Below, in pieces: positions 53,107-61,701 of a stretch of 64,000 bases of DNA (positions are counted from its first letter, which is position 1; each line of letters opens with the position of its first letter). Source of the DNA: Fervidobacterium thailandense (GTDB lineage: Bacteria > Thermotogota > Thermotogae > Thermotogales > Fervidobacteriaceae); NCBI RefSeq assembly GCF_001719065.1, contig NZ_LWAF01000010.1:1-64000 (forward strand), given 5' to 3'. The position numbers were made by a program, and so were the translations under genes. Under the pieces are notes generated by a model. It did not search any database and had not been told where the DNA came from. It worked only from the letters and a program-made list of their open reading frames with translations.

Positions 53107-53123
53107 ATGACCACCTCGGAGTA

Positions 53124-53132
53124 ATTATACCA
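53124..53132 (-). promoter_or_regulatory. extended -10 promoter of the DUF47 gene
   Basis: Minus-strand TGG-TATAAT (plus ATTATA at 53124-53129) in the short gap after rsmD. The transcript would start at about 53117, so the leader is very short. Confidence 0.5.
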
Positions 53133-53137
53133 CAAAA

Positions 53138-53674
53138 CTAAATTTTTTGGAGAAAAATCAAAAACGTGTCCCCGTAATCTTTTTCTTTTACAATTTTTAA
53201 ACCCAGAACCTCGGTTTGGAACGGTTTCTCCCTCTTCGAGCACTGGACTATCAACAAAGTCTCCCTATGCATCACGTTCGTTACACGACTCAAGATCTCT
53301 TGAACGAGCCCAAGTTCGTACGGAGGGTCTGTGTAGATCACGTCAAACCTTTCCGTGGTCAATTCCAGGAACCGTCTTGCATCCATTTTTTTAGTGACGA
53401 CTCTCTCGAGCACGTTGAGCTTGAGCGCGTTCCTCTTAACTGTAATGAGCGCACGCTCCGAAACATCTACGAACGTCACACGACTCGCCCCGTTACTGAG
53501 CATCTCGAACCCCACTACCCCACTCCCACAGCACAAGTCCAGGCAACTTTTACCCTCAAAGTCGACCATACTCGAAAGACTCCGTCTGACGAGAGCCGGC
53601 GTGTACCTCGTTCTCGGATCGTTAACCGTTTCTATCACCTTTCCCCTGAGCACCCCAGTCTCAATCCTCAACAT
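53138..53674 (-). CDS. rsmD: 16S rRNA (guanine-N2) methyltransferase RsmD family
   Basis: Protein of 178 residues with a class I methyltransferase fold. The SAM-binding motif is LDLCCGSGVVGFEML, the catalytic motif is DVIYTDPPYE (DPPY), and TRYTPALVRRSLSSM is the N-terminal RNA-binding part of the RsmD family. It methylates G966 of 16S rRNA. It overlaps rsmI by 14 bases. Confidence 0.93.
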   Translation of the reverse strand: MLRIETGVLRGKVIETVNDPRTRYTPALVRRSLSSMVDFEGKSCLDLCCGSGVVGFEMLSNGASRVTFVDVSERALITVKRNALKLNVLERVVTKKMDARRFLELTTERFDVIYTDPPYELGLVQEILSRVTNVMHRETLLIVQCSKREKPFQTEVLGLKIVKEKDYGDTFLIFLQKI

Positions 53675-54389
53675 CCGAGCTACCCCGCTCTATCCTCAGT
53701 ACCACAGTGATCTCACCCAACGGCTCTTTGAAATGCGTAAGAGCCTCAGAAACGGTACCACAGAACACCTCTTCGTGTAGTTTCGTAAGCTCCCGGGCAA
53801 CACAGATCTGAACATCACCTAAGATCTGTAGAACGTCTTCCAATGTCTTTCTCAACCTCTCCGGACTTTCGAAAAAGACAACGGTTTTCACCAGCTCGCA
53901 ATCTTTCAATTTTCTAAGTAACCTTCTTCGCTTCTTGTCCCTCGGCATGAAGCCGATAAAGTAAAAGTGTGTACCGGACAGCCCACATGCTGCCACCGCA
54001 CTGGTCAACGCACTTGGTCCAGGAATAACTTGTACTTTGATACCTTCTTCCCTGCACCTTCGAACAAGTCGCGCGCCTGGATCAGAGATGACCGGCATCC
54101 CTGCATCCGAGACTTGCGCAACGGATTTTCCAGATTTCAGAATTTCGATAATTTCTTCGATTTTCTTTTCACTCGCATGTTCGTTAAAAGTCATCAACTT
54201 GGCGTCGATGTTGTAGGATTTCAAAAGCTTAGAAGTTCTCCTGGTATCTTCAGCCAACACAACATCGACCGTCCTCAAGATCTTCAAGGCCCTGATTGTC
54301 ACGTCCATCAAGTTACCTATGGGTGTTCCCACAATATAAAACGTACCGGGCTCGGCAAAATTCCTCGTAGTCTCTAACCTCTCCTCCAT
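53661..54389 (-). CDS. rsmI: 16S rRNA 2'-O-ribose (C1402) methyltransferase RsmI
   Basis: About 242 residues from the ATG at 54389 (GGAGGTTCGT upstream). Tetrapyrrole-methylase fold with FYIVGTPIGNLMDVTIRALKIL, LAEDTRRTSKLL, SDAGMPVISDPGARLV and IPGPSALTSAVAACGLSG, all RsmI hallmarks. It modifies C1402 in the ribosomal P site. It overlaps both neighbours by about 15 bases, so it is translationally coupled to the lipoate ligase and rsmD. Confidence 0.96.
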   Translation of the reverse strand: MEERLETTRNFAEPGTFYIVGTPIGNLMDVTIRALKILRTVDVVLAEDTRRTSKLLKSYNIDAKLMTFNEHASEKKIEEIIEILKSGKSVAQVSDAGMPVISDPGARLVRRCREEGIKVQVIPGPSALTSAVAACGLSGTHFYFIGFMPRDKKRRRLLRKLKDCELVKTVVFFESPERLRKTLEDVLQILGDVQICVARELTKLHEEVFCGTVSEALTHFKEPLGEITVVLRIERGSSDVED

Positions 54390-55117
54390 ACGAACCTCCA
54401 CGCACGCTCCCCAACCAGTGACCTAACCCTCTCCAACAGTTCTGGAGGAAGTGGCCTCGCGGGCCCGAACACTTTCTCAAAGCTTTCCTTGATCGAAGCC
54501 ATAATTCCTTCCACCGGAACTTCCAAAACGTCGTAAAGTCCTATTAGAGGTATCTGCAAGCTTTTAGTAGATTTGAAGCAATACTTCACTTCCTTGTGTG
54601 GTTTCAATATGATCGAACCGTGCTGAAGAACGTACTCCCCGGTACGCGTTTGCGCACTGCCAACAACTTTCACACCGTTGAGAACTATCTCGTAAGAAGA
54701 CGGAACTTGGAAGCAAACACTCGTAAGTGCCTTTCTCCGACCATCGATGATTTCGACGGGATAACCTTGCTCCCTGAGACCCTCAACGATCAATTCCGAG
54801 ATGAGTTTGTACAACTCCAAGACACTCGTCCCAAAAAGCTCAGACGAGCGTGGTACCAAGACCGCGTACGTTATCTCGTCCCAATGGAGCACGGCCCGCC
54901 CACCGGACGGACGTCTCACCACATCGAAACCGTTGCTCCTCACATACTCCAAGTCCAAATCCGAGTCGTCTTGATGTTTTCCCAGCGAAAGCGTAGGTCT
55001 TTGCCAGGTGTAGAACCTCAACGTGACATCGTCCACCAGTTCTCCTAAAACACAATCCCAGGCCATGTTCTCGTGACCCGGGAGATCCAACGTTTCAACG
55101 TAGTACAGTTCGATCAC
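54374..55117 (-). CDS. lipoate/octanoate-protein ligase family protein
   Basis: Protein of 247 residues from a GTG after AAGGAAAGG. The BPL/LplA/LipB fold is recognised by ENMAWDCVLG, RFYTWQRPTLSLGKHQ, VVRRPSGGRAVLHWDEITYAV and the catalytic lysine region NGVKVVGSAQTR. It attaches lipoyl or octanoyl groups to protein lysines such as those of the glycine cleavage H protein. Whether it is a ligase (LplA) or a transferase (LipM/LipL) cannot be told. The GTG overlaps the stop of the transporter gene. Confidence 0.88.
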   Translation of the reverse strand: MIELYYVETLDLPGHENMAWDCVLGELVDDVTLRFYTWQRPTLSLGKHQDDSDLDLEYVRSNGFDVVRRPSGGRAVLHWDEITYAVLVPRSSELFGTSVLELYKLISELIVEGLREQGYPVEIIDGRRKALTSVCFQVPSSYEIVLNGVKVVGSAQTRTGEYVLQHGSIILKPHKEVKYCFKSTKSLQIPLIGLYDVLEVPVEGIMASIKESFEKVFGPARPLPPELLERVRSLVGERAWRFVWRRG

Positions 55118-55710
55118 CTTTCCTTGAGCCTTTTGGTTACGAGAAACACTGGATTAGCCACCAGAATTATTATAACTTTTATTAAGTACTGTGACAATAT
55201 CATCGGCACAAGCCCCTTGTACTCACCCAGAAACGCGACGAGCGTGAAAACCACCGTGTCCAGTAGCTGAGCAACCGCGACGGAGAAGAAGTTCAAAATT
55301 AGGGGATTCTTGAAGAACTTCAGGCTGAAAAGGTAAAAGTTCGCAAACTGTGAAACTCCGTAAGCAGAAACACTCGCGAGCGTAAACCTCCAGTTCGTCC
55401 CCAACAAAAGCTCGTAAGCCTTTCCACGGTCCACCGAAGCAGACGGCATGAACAAACCCAACAAGATGAGTAAACTTGCAACGGTTTGGGCCAAAAAGCC
55501 CAGGTATACCAAAACCTTGGAATAATTACCATCGAGCACGTCGGTGAGCATGTTAACAAGGATGAAGGTGAATGTATAACTGATGATTGAGGCTGGAAAA
55601 ACGAACACACCTACCTTGACAATCTTTGCGGCCAGCACGTTCGAGATGACGATCCCGGTCACAAACAACGTGGTGAAGACCATCAGCTTCTTCTCGCTAC
55701 CACTCACCAT
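55114..55710 (-). CDS. VUT/YhhQ family transporter (queuosine precursor type)
   Basis: Protein of 198 residues with six membrane segments. TGIVISNVLAAKIVKVGVFVFPASIISYTFTFILVNMLTDVLDG and FSVAVAQLLDTVVFT are the VUT-family pattern. Members import 7-cyano-7-deazaguanine or 7-aminomethyl-deazaguanine for queuosine. No other queuosine genes are near, so the substrate is by family only. It starts the 13-gene minus-strand series ending at secF. Confidence 0.88.
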   Translation of the reverse strand: MVSGSEKKLMVFTTLFVTGIVISNVLAAKIVKVGVFVFPASIISYTFTFILVNMLTDVLDGNYSKVLVYLGFLAQTVASLLILLGLFMPSASVDRGKAYELLLGTNWRFTLASVSAYGVSQFANFYLFSLKFFKNPLILNFFSVAVAQLLDTVVFTLVAFLGEYKGLVPMILSQYLIKVIIILVANPVFLVTKRLKER

Positions 55711-56008
55711 CCTCCACCCTCCTGTACGATTCGTTTAGAGTCTTTAAAAACGAGCCTAAATATTATACTCGAACCATCTCCGCGAATTCGTTTGTTTTCG
55801 AGAAATGTATACCAAAAGTTACATAAGCTTAACCAAAAAAATTATAGATGGGTTATATAATATGTTTGCCTTACTGACACTGTATGCACATTTAAGTGTA
55901 CATGTCAATATAACTGAACTTAGTGTGAGCATAATTTTGAACAAACAGGTTTTAAGCGGTCAAAGAGTTTGCGAGGTCTGAAAAAATCTTATGAGGGGAG
56001 GGATTAGC
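55711..56008. other. divergent intergenic region between VUT gene and speD
   Basis: About 300 bases. It holds a minus-strand TATAAT (plus ATTATA at 55762-55767) for the VUT gene and a plus-strand TATAAT at 55856-55861 that may serve speD. The remaining sequence is AT-rich. No riboswitch for queuosine precursor or SAM was recognised. Confidence 0.55.
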
Positions 56009-56437
56009 ATGAAGAGCTTGGGTAGGCATATCATAGCAGAGTACTACGACTGTGACAAGAGGATACTGGACGACATCGACGCCATCGAGTTCCATATGAA
56101 ACAGGCAGCGTACGAAACAGGTGCCACAATCGTTAATTCCTCGTTCCACCGGTTCCTCCCCTACGGAGTGAGCGGTGTCGTAATCGTTAGTGAATCGCAC
56201 TTGACGATCCACACTTGGCCGGAATACGGTTACGCAGCAGTGGACCTCTTCACCTGTGGTGACCACGTTGATCCGTGGAAGGCGTTTGCGTACCTGAAAA
56301 AGATATTCAAATCTCAGAGAGTACACGTTGTCGAACACCTGAGAGGAAAATACGACGAGGTTGGAATACCTGAGAACGCCCCTCACAAAGCCACCGTTGA
56401 AGAGTCGAAGAAGAAGGAGTACGCACAGAGCTTCTGA
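56009..56437 (+). CDS. speD: S-adenosylmethionine decarboxylase proenzyme
   Basis: About 142 residues from the ATG at 56009 (GGGAGGG upstream). It is the class 1B single-small-gene form. Self-cleavage before the serine in [24 protein letters not shown] makes the pyruvoyl group; His and Cys in HTWPE and FTCG are the other active-site residues. It supplies decarboxylated SAM to spermidine synthase, encoded 38 bases downstream. The C-terminal 25 residues are charged. Confidence 0.96.
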   Translation: MKSLGRHIIAEYYDCDKRILDDIDAIEFHMKQAAYETGATIVNSSFHRFLPYGVSGVVIVSESHLTIHTWPEYGYAAVDLFTCGDHVDPWKAFAYLKKIFKSQRVHVVEHLRGKYDEVGIPENAPHKATVEESKKKEYAQSF

Positions 56438-56475
56438 GTCCAATACGGAAAATCATTCGGAAAGGGGGCAGGAGT

Positions 56476-57351
56476 ATGTCGGATAAGGAACTCACACCAG
56501 GGCGCCATCTGATCTACATGGAATGGTATTCGCGTGACGTTGGTGGACTTTTCATGAAGATGAACAGGCACCTCTTTGCGGCAAAGAGCCCTTACCAGAG
56601 AATAGATATCTTCGAATCGGATTTTTACGGTAGGGTGTTTTCTCTGGATGGTATCACGATGACCACCGAACGCGACGAGTTCATGTACCATGAAATGTTG
56701 GTGCACGTCCCGATGTTCATGCATCCAAATCCCAAAAAAGTTCTCGTAATCGGTGGTGGAGACGGAGGTAGCGTCAGGGAAGTTCTTAAACACCCAACTG
56801 TTGAAAAAGTTGTCATGTGCGAGATAGACGAGTTGGTAGTTAAAGCTGCGAAAGAGTACCTTCACTACACCGCAAACAAACTTGACGATCCGAGAGTAGA
56901 ACTGGTTTTCGAGGACGGTTCAAAGTTCGTCAAGCAATTCAAAAACGAATTCGACGTCATCATCATCGATTCGACCGACCCAACGGCCGGACAAGGTGGT
57001 CACCTGTTTACTTTGGAGTTCTACAAAGCCTGTAGCGAAGCGTTGAAGGAAGACGGTGTATTTTGCGCGCAAACTGAGGGAATTTTCTACGACTACGAAT
57101 GGGGCGCAACGGCTTACAGGAGGATCAAAGCCAACTTCCCGATTGCCAAGATGTACTTGGGATTCATGCCAACGTATCCGGGAGGTATGTGGTCTTACAC
57201 GTTCGCGTCAAAAGCTGGACTCGATCCAGTTAAGGACTTCAACCCAGAGAAGGTACGCAATTTCAAGGAACCCCTGAGGTACTACAACGAAGAGGTGCAC
57301 GTTGCGGCATTTGCGCTTCCAACGTTCGTCAGGAAACTGATAGAAGACTGA
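56476..57351 (+). CDS. speE: spermidine synthase (aminopropyltransferase)
   Basis: Protein of 291 residues. The SAM-like fold has VLVIGGGDGGSVREVLKH, MCEIDELVV, DVIIIDSTDPTAG and GGMWSYTFAS. It transfers aminopropyl groups from decarboxylated SAM to putrescine or agmatine. The IDSTDP motif and the following GQGGHLFT loop are as in Thermotoga SpeE. The ATG at 56476 follows AAAGGGGGCAGG. It forms an operon with speD and ends at a terminator. Confidence 0.96.
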   Translation: MSDKELTPGRHLIYMEWYSRDVGGLFMKMNRHLFAAKSPYQRIDIFESDFYGRVFSLDGITMTTERDEFMYHEMLVHVPMFMHPNPKKVLVIGGGDGGSVREVLKHPTVEKVVMCEIDELVVKAAKEYLHYTANKLDDPRVELVFEDGSKFVKQFKNEFDVIIIDSTDPTAGQGGHLFTLEFYKACSEALKEDGVFCAQTEGIFYDYEWGATAYRRIKANFPIAKMYLGFMPTYPGGMWSYTFASKAGLDPVKDFNPEKVRNFKEPLRYYNEEVHVAAFALPTFVRKLIED

Positions 57352-57367
57352 AAATACGGGAAATGAA

Positions 57368-57398
57368 ACGAAACGGCAGGTACACCCTGCCGTTTCGT
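57368..57398 (+). terminator. terminator of the speDE operon
   Basis: ACGAAACGGCAGG pairs perfectly with CCTGCCGTTTCGT around TACAC. Confidence 0.9.
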
Positions 57399-57470
57399 TG
57401 TTCACTGGCTCCTTGAAGCCCTCGAAGTTCAAGATAACGAGAGGATGGAATTGGTCCAGGAGGTGAACGG

Positions 57471-58001
57471 ATGAAACTCGGCTCGAAGATAAAGAGGTTG
57501 AGACTCGCAAAAGGTTACACGCAAGAAGAACTGGCCGACAGATGTGACCTATCCAGGAGTTTTATTTCACAGCTCGAAAGCGACAAAGTTTCCCCGTCTG
57601 TGGAAACGTTGGAACGCATTTTGAGAGTCTTGGGCACCGACCTGAAACACTTTTTCTCCGAAGAGCAAAAGAAAATAATTTTTAAAAAGAACGAGCGTGT
57701 ACCAGTCTACGAGCTCCCCAAGGGTGTGAAAATGGAAATACTCATGGACGCGGTGGAAGATAAGGAGTTTGACGCTAAAATCGTTGAGCTCGAGCCTGGT
57801 GCACAAACAGAACCTGAGGAATACCACGACGGTGATGAGTTCGGCTACGTGATCGAAGGTAGTGTTGAGCTATACATAGACGGCAAGAAATACAAGGCCA
57901 ACGAAGGTGATTGTTTCTATTACTCCGGAGATTGCGTACACTACCTCAGAAACCCTGGCAAGGAGAAGGCGGTTATCCTCTGGATTCAAACACTCTCGTG
58001 A
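57471..58001 (+). CDS. XRE-family regulator with cupin domain
   Basis: Protein of 176 residues. Residues 1-65 are an XRE helix-turn-helix (KIKRLRLAKGYTQEELADRCDLSRSFISQLESDKVSPSVETLERIL). Residues about 100-170 are a cupin with EEYHDGDEFGYVIEGSVELYIDG and EGDCFYYSGDCVHYLRNPG, the small-ligand pocket used by PuuR-type regulators. It lies after speDE, so polyamine- or SAM-linked control is inferred. GAGGTGAACG precedes the ATG. Confidence 0.9.
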   Translation: MKLGSKIKRLRLAKGYTQEELADRCDLSRSFISQLESDKVSPSVETLERILRVLGTDLKHFFSEEQKKIIFKKNERVPVYELPKGVKMEILMDAVEDKEFDAKIVELEPGAQTEPEEYHDGDEFGYVIEGSVELYIDGKKYKANEGDCFYYSGDCVHYLRNPGKEKAVILWIQTLS

Positions 58002-58062
58002 TGCACTCTCTTAACCTACCCATCTCCCGCCTCCCCAACATATACCATAAGGGGGAAAAATT

Positions 58063-61000
58063 ATGCGTGCTCTGTACTTGGGACTCTGTCCGAACTGTGG
58101 TGGGACGATATCTGACGAGCGTTTGTCCTTTGGAAATCCCTGCGAAAAATGCCTACCCGAAACCGTTGAAAATGCCCCTGTTGAGCGAATTGCCGAGCTG
58201 CTTGAGGAAACTGGTAAACTGAAATCTTGGGCACGCTTGGTCGAAATGGAGAAGAAATGCCGTGAGGCGGAGGAGAAGTTTCTACAAGCCACAGGCTTTC
58301 CCGTTTGGAGTGCACAGCGTTCGTGGATAAAGCGTGTGCTGAAAAATCAGAGTTTTTCCATAGTTGCGCCGACTGGTATGGGAAAGAGTGTCTTCGGAAC
58401 GTTCATGAGCCTCATGATGGCTATGGAAGGCAAGAGAGCGTACATCGTCGTGCCAACGACCACACTCGTAGTTCAAACGCACCGGAGGCTCCTAACCTAC
58501 GCGGAAAGGCTCGGTGTGGATGTCCCCGTTGTCGCTTACCACTCCTCAATGGGCAGCAGGGAAAAGAGCGAAGCCCTGGAAAAGATCGCAAACGGTTCGT
58601 GCTCGGTGCTGATAACGTCCACACAGTTTTTGGCAAAGAACTTTGAGCTCGTGTCGAACCAAAAATTCCATTTTGTGTTTGTGGACGATGTTGATGCGTT
58701 CCTGAAGGCCTCGAAAAACGTGGACCGTGCCCTCTTTCTAATAGGTTTCCCTCAGGAGCTGCTTGAAACAGCTTGGGAACTCGTGAACTTTAGGATTCAG
58801 ATGGGAAGGTATCTGCTTGAGAACACGGGGGACAAACGTGCCACGTCTGAAAACCTCGAGAAGATTGAGGAGATAACCAAGCACATCGAGTTTCTGGAGG
58901 AGAAAATAGAGAATTTCAAAAAGGAAAACGAAACCGGCATACTTGTGGTAGCCTCCGCAACTGCTAAAGCAAAGGGTAACCGCGTGAAACTCCTCCGAGA
59001 ATTACTCGGATTTGAGATCGGTAGCGGTAGAAGCATGTTAAGGAACGTTGTGGATACCTATGTTCCCGTGGCCGAGGACGTGCTTGAGCAAGTGTTCTCC
59101 ATCGTCAACGTACTTGGAAAGGGCGGATTGATATTCGTACCTGTGGATCAAGGAGTTGAGATGGCTCAAAAGGTTGCCACGTACCTATGTCAAAAGGGTG
59201 TACAAGCCGGTGTGGTCGTGCACTCTGAAAAGAAAGACATCGATAAATTCGAGAGAGGAGAGATCGACGTACTGATTGGTGTGGCAACTTATTACGGACT
59301 TCTGGTACGTGGCATCGACCTCCCTCACGTTGTGAGGTACGTGGTCTTCGCCGGAGTTCCGAGGTTCAAGTTTAGTTTGGAACCCGAACGTCCAGACGTG
59401 GTTAAATTGTTGGGCCTACTTGAAGATCTTTTGGACATCGTTGACCCATCCGAGGTGAAAAAGGTCGAGCGCTACATAGAGTTTCTCAAAGGACTCCTAA
59501 ACCGCCAAACACTTCAGGTGAAGGAATCGAGGGAATTGAAAAAGCTTGAGGAAATAGCCCAATTCATCATTGGTACCCTGCGAAGACCCGAGGTGATCGA
59601 TAAGCTTGAGGGAAGCAGGTTCGTAGCTATAGAGCACGTCAACGGGAAGCTGCACGTGAAAATCCCCGACGTACGCACCTACATCCAAGCCACGGGTAGA
59701 GTTTCCAGACTTTTCGTCGGTGGAGTTACGAAAGGGATATCTGTAATCCTCGCCGACGACGAGAAATTACTGAACGGCCTTGTGAGGCAGATGAGGTGGT
59801 ATTATCCGGAATTCCAAACATTACCTTTCGCAAGCCTTGACGTTGAAAAGCTGATGGAGGAGATCGACCGGGATCGAAAACGGGTACGTGACATCATGGA
59901 AGGGAAGTTGACGGAAAGTACCAGAGACCTCGTGAAGTCATCGCTTTTCATCGTCGAATCCCCAAATAAGGCACGCACCATAGCGAATTTCTTCGGACAA
60001 CCAACGCGCCGTAAGGTGGGAAATCTTCTCACGTACGAAGTTACCGCTGGTGATAAGGTTATCACCATCGTTGCCACCGGTGGACACGTGGTTGATCTCG
60101 TTACAAGCGATGGGTACCACGGGGTGTTGGTCGAGAAAAAGAACGGTGTACTTCGGTTCTATCCCGTTTACGATACGATAAAGCGGTGTAAAGCGTGCGG
60201 TCATCAGTTCGTGGATACGCAGGAACAACCACCAACTTGCCCAAGGTGTGGTTCCGAGAACTTGATCAACAGTTCCAACACGTTGGAAACGTTGAAAGAA
60301 CTTGCGATGGAAGTGGATGAAGTCCTCATCGGAACGGATCCGGACATCGAGGGAGAAAAGATCGCCTGGGATGTTGCAAACGCGCTGAAACCTTACGCAA
60401 AGGTCATAAAACGCACGGAATTCCACGAAGTGACCAGGCAAGCTATAGTTAAAGCCATCAGCGAAGCTCGGGAAATTGACTTACCGAAAGTTGAAGCGCA
60501 ACTTGTCCGCCGTATCGAAGACCGTTGGATCGGTTTCGAACTCAGTCAACGCTTGTGGAAAGTTTTCAAAAACAACAAGCTGTCAACAGGAAGGGTACAA
60601 ACACCCGTACTCGGTTGGATAATAGAACGGTACAACAGTTTCCTAAACGAGAAGGTTTCCACATTGGTTGTGAACCTCGAAAACGGTGTGAAATTGAGCA
60701 CTCTGCTGGACTCCACACGTGAGCCCAAGCTCGTTGAGGGTAAGGTAACGGTTGTTTCCGTTAAGCTCGAAGAGAAGGAACTCTCGCCACCTCCACCGTA
60801 CATAACGGCAACCTTGCTCAAGGATGCCTCCCAACTCGGATTCTCCGCCGAATACGCCATGAGCCTTGCTCAAGATCTTTTCGAAACCGGTCTGATAACC
60901 TACATTCGAACCGACTCGGTTCACGTTAGCAACGTTGGAATTGAAGTTGCGAAAGAGTACCTGAGCGAAAAGTTGGGCGCCGAGTATTTCTCTCCGCGAA

Positions 61001-61701
61001 AATGGGCCGGAGAAGGCACGCACGAGTGTATCAGACCCACAAGACCCATCGACAGAAAGAAACTCCAACAACTTCTGGAAACTAAAACACTCGTTACAAG
61101 CCAGAAGTTGTCACCCGACCACTTGAGACTTTACGAAATGATTTTCAACAGATTCATAGCTTCCCAAATGCGCTCAATCCGAGTACTTTACCAGCAGGCA
61201 AACTTAAGGACCGAGGATGTGAGCTTCCAATACGACGGTTACGTTGAGGTGTTTGAACACGGCTGGGATCTAATGATTTCACTTAACGTGCCAAAAGCAA
61301 CGAGACTTACCGAGGGAACCGAACTGAAAATCATCTCAACCAAGTACTGGGTTACCCCAAAATTCCAGCTATTTTCCCAGGGAGATGTGGTAGAATTGAT
61401 GAAGGAGAGAAAAATCGGTCGCCCATCGACCTATTCCAAGATCGTCAAAGTGCTACTTGATCGGCTTTATGTAACCGAGACGCGGAAACGTGGAAAGTTG
61501 ATTCCCACCGAGCTCGGTATTAAGGTTTACGACTACGTATCCAAAAAATTTGCTCAACTCGTTTCCGAGGACAGGACGAGGCAACTGGAGGCGGAGATGG
61601 ATCAAGTGGAGAAAGGGGCCGATTACCAGGCGATTCTCGGTGAGGTCTTCGTGGAATTGAAAAACATATTGGGAATTCGGGAGCATAGGGAGACTGTATG
61701 A
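58063..61701 (+). CDS. rgy: reverse gyrase
   Basis: Protein of 1212 residues, about 100 longer than the well-known Thermotoga enzyme. N-terminal zinc finger CPNCG...CEKC (Cys9, 12, 27, 30), helicase-like domain with Walker A APTGMGKS (residues about 102-109) and DDVD. The extra length is largely in a helical, Lys/Glu-rich segment at residues about 235-290 before VVASATAKAKG. The topoisomerase IA half starts at FIVESPNKARTI (about 630), has a second zinc finger CKACG...CPRCG (about 709-730), a TDPDIEGEKIAWD Toprim motif, and the active-site tyrosine Tyr947 in ITYIRTDS. It positively supercoils DNA with ATP and marks a thermophile. The stop overlaps the next start (ATGA). Confidence 0.97.
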   Translation: MRALYLGLCPNCGGTISDERLSFGNPCEKCLPETVENAPVERIAELLEETGKLKSWARLVEMEKKCREAEEKFLQATGFPVWSAQRSWIKRVLKNQSFSIVAPTGMGKSVFGTFMSLMMAMEGKRAYIVVPTTTLVVQTHRRLLTYAERLGVDVPVVAYHSSMGSREKSEALEKIANGSCSVLITSTQFLAKNFELVSNQKFHFVFVDDVDAFLKASKNVDRALFLIGFPQELLETAWELVNFRIQMGRYLLENTGDKRATSENLEKIEEITKHIEFLEEKIENFKKENETGILVVASATAKAKGNRVKLLRELLGFEIGSGRSMLRNVVDTYVPVAEDVLEQVFSIVNVLGKGGLIFVPVDQGVEMAQKVATYLCQKGVQAGVVVHSEKKDIDKFERGEIDVLIGVATYYGLLVRGIDLPHVVRYVVFAGVPRFKFSLEPERPDVVKLLGLLEDLLDIVDPSEVKKVERYIEFLKGLLNRQTLQVKESRELKKLEEIAQFIIGTLRRPEVIDKLEGSRFVAIEHVNGKLHVKIPDVRTYIQATGRVSRLFVGGVTKGISVILADDEKLLNGLVRQMRWYYPEFQTLPFASLDVEKLMEEIDRDRKRVRDIMEGKLTESTRDLVKSSLFIVESPNKARTIANFFGQPTRRKVGNLLTYEVTAGDKVITIVATGGHVVDLVTSDGYHGVLVEKKNGVLRFYPVYDTIKRCKACGHQFVDTQEQPPTCPRCGSENLINSSNTLETLKELAMEVDEVLIGTDPDIEGEKIAWDVANALKPYAKVIKRTEFHEVTRQAIVKAISEAREIDLPKVEAQLVRRIEDRWIGFELSQRLWKVFKNNKLSTGRVQTPVLGWIIERYNSFLNEKVSTLVVNLENGVKLSTLLDSTREPKLVEGKVTVVSVKLEEKELSPPPPYITATLLKDASQLGFSAEYAMSLAQDLFETGLITYIRTDSVHVSNVGIEVAKEYLSEKLGAEYFSPRKWAGEGTHECIRPTRPIDRKKLQQLLETKTLVTSQKLSPDHLRLYEMIFNRFIASQMRSIRVLYQQANLRTEDVSFQYDGYVEVFEHGWDLMISLNVPKATRLTEGTELKIISTKYWVTPKFQLFSQGDVVELMKERKIGRPSTYSKIVKVLLDRLYVTETRKRGKLIPTELGIKVYDYVSKKFAQLVSEDRTRQLEAEMDQVEKGADYQAILGEVFVELKNILGIREHRETV

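Noticed and set aside
55711-55800. preQ1 riboswitch before the VUT transporter
   Set aside because: The leader lacks the C-rich/A-rich elements of the known preQ1 classes; only a short TTTAG/CTAAA pairing was seen.
55861-55920. Inverted repeat with GTATGCACATTTAAGTG as an operator for speD
   Set aside because: Only CAC/GTG around an AT centre pair well; the flanks do not match, so it is not better than chance.
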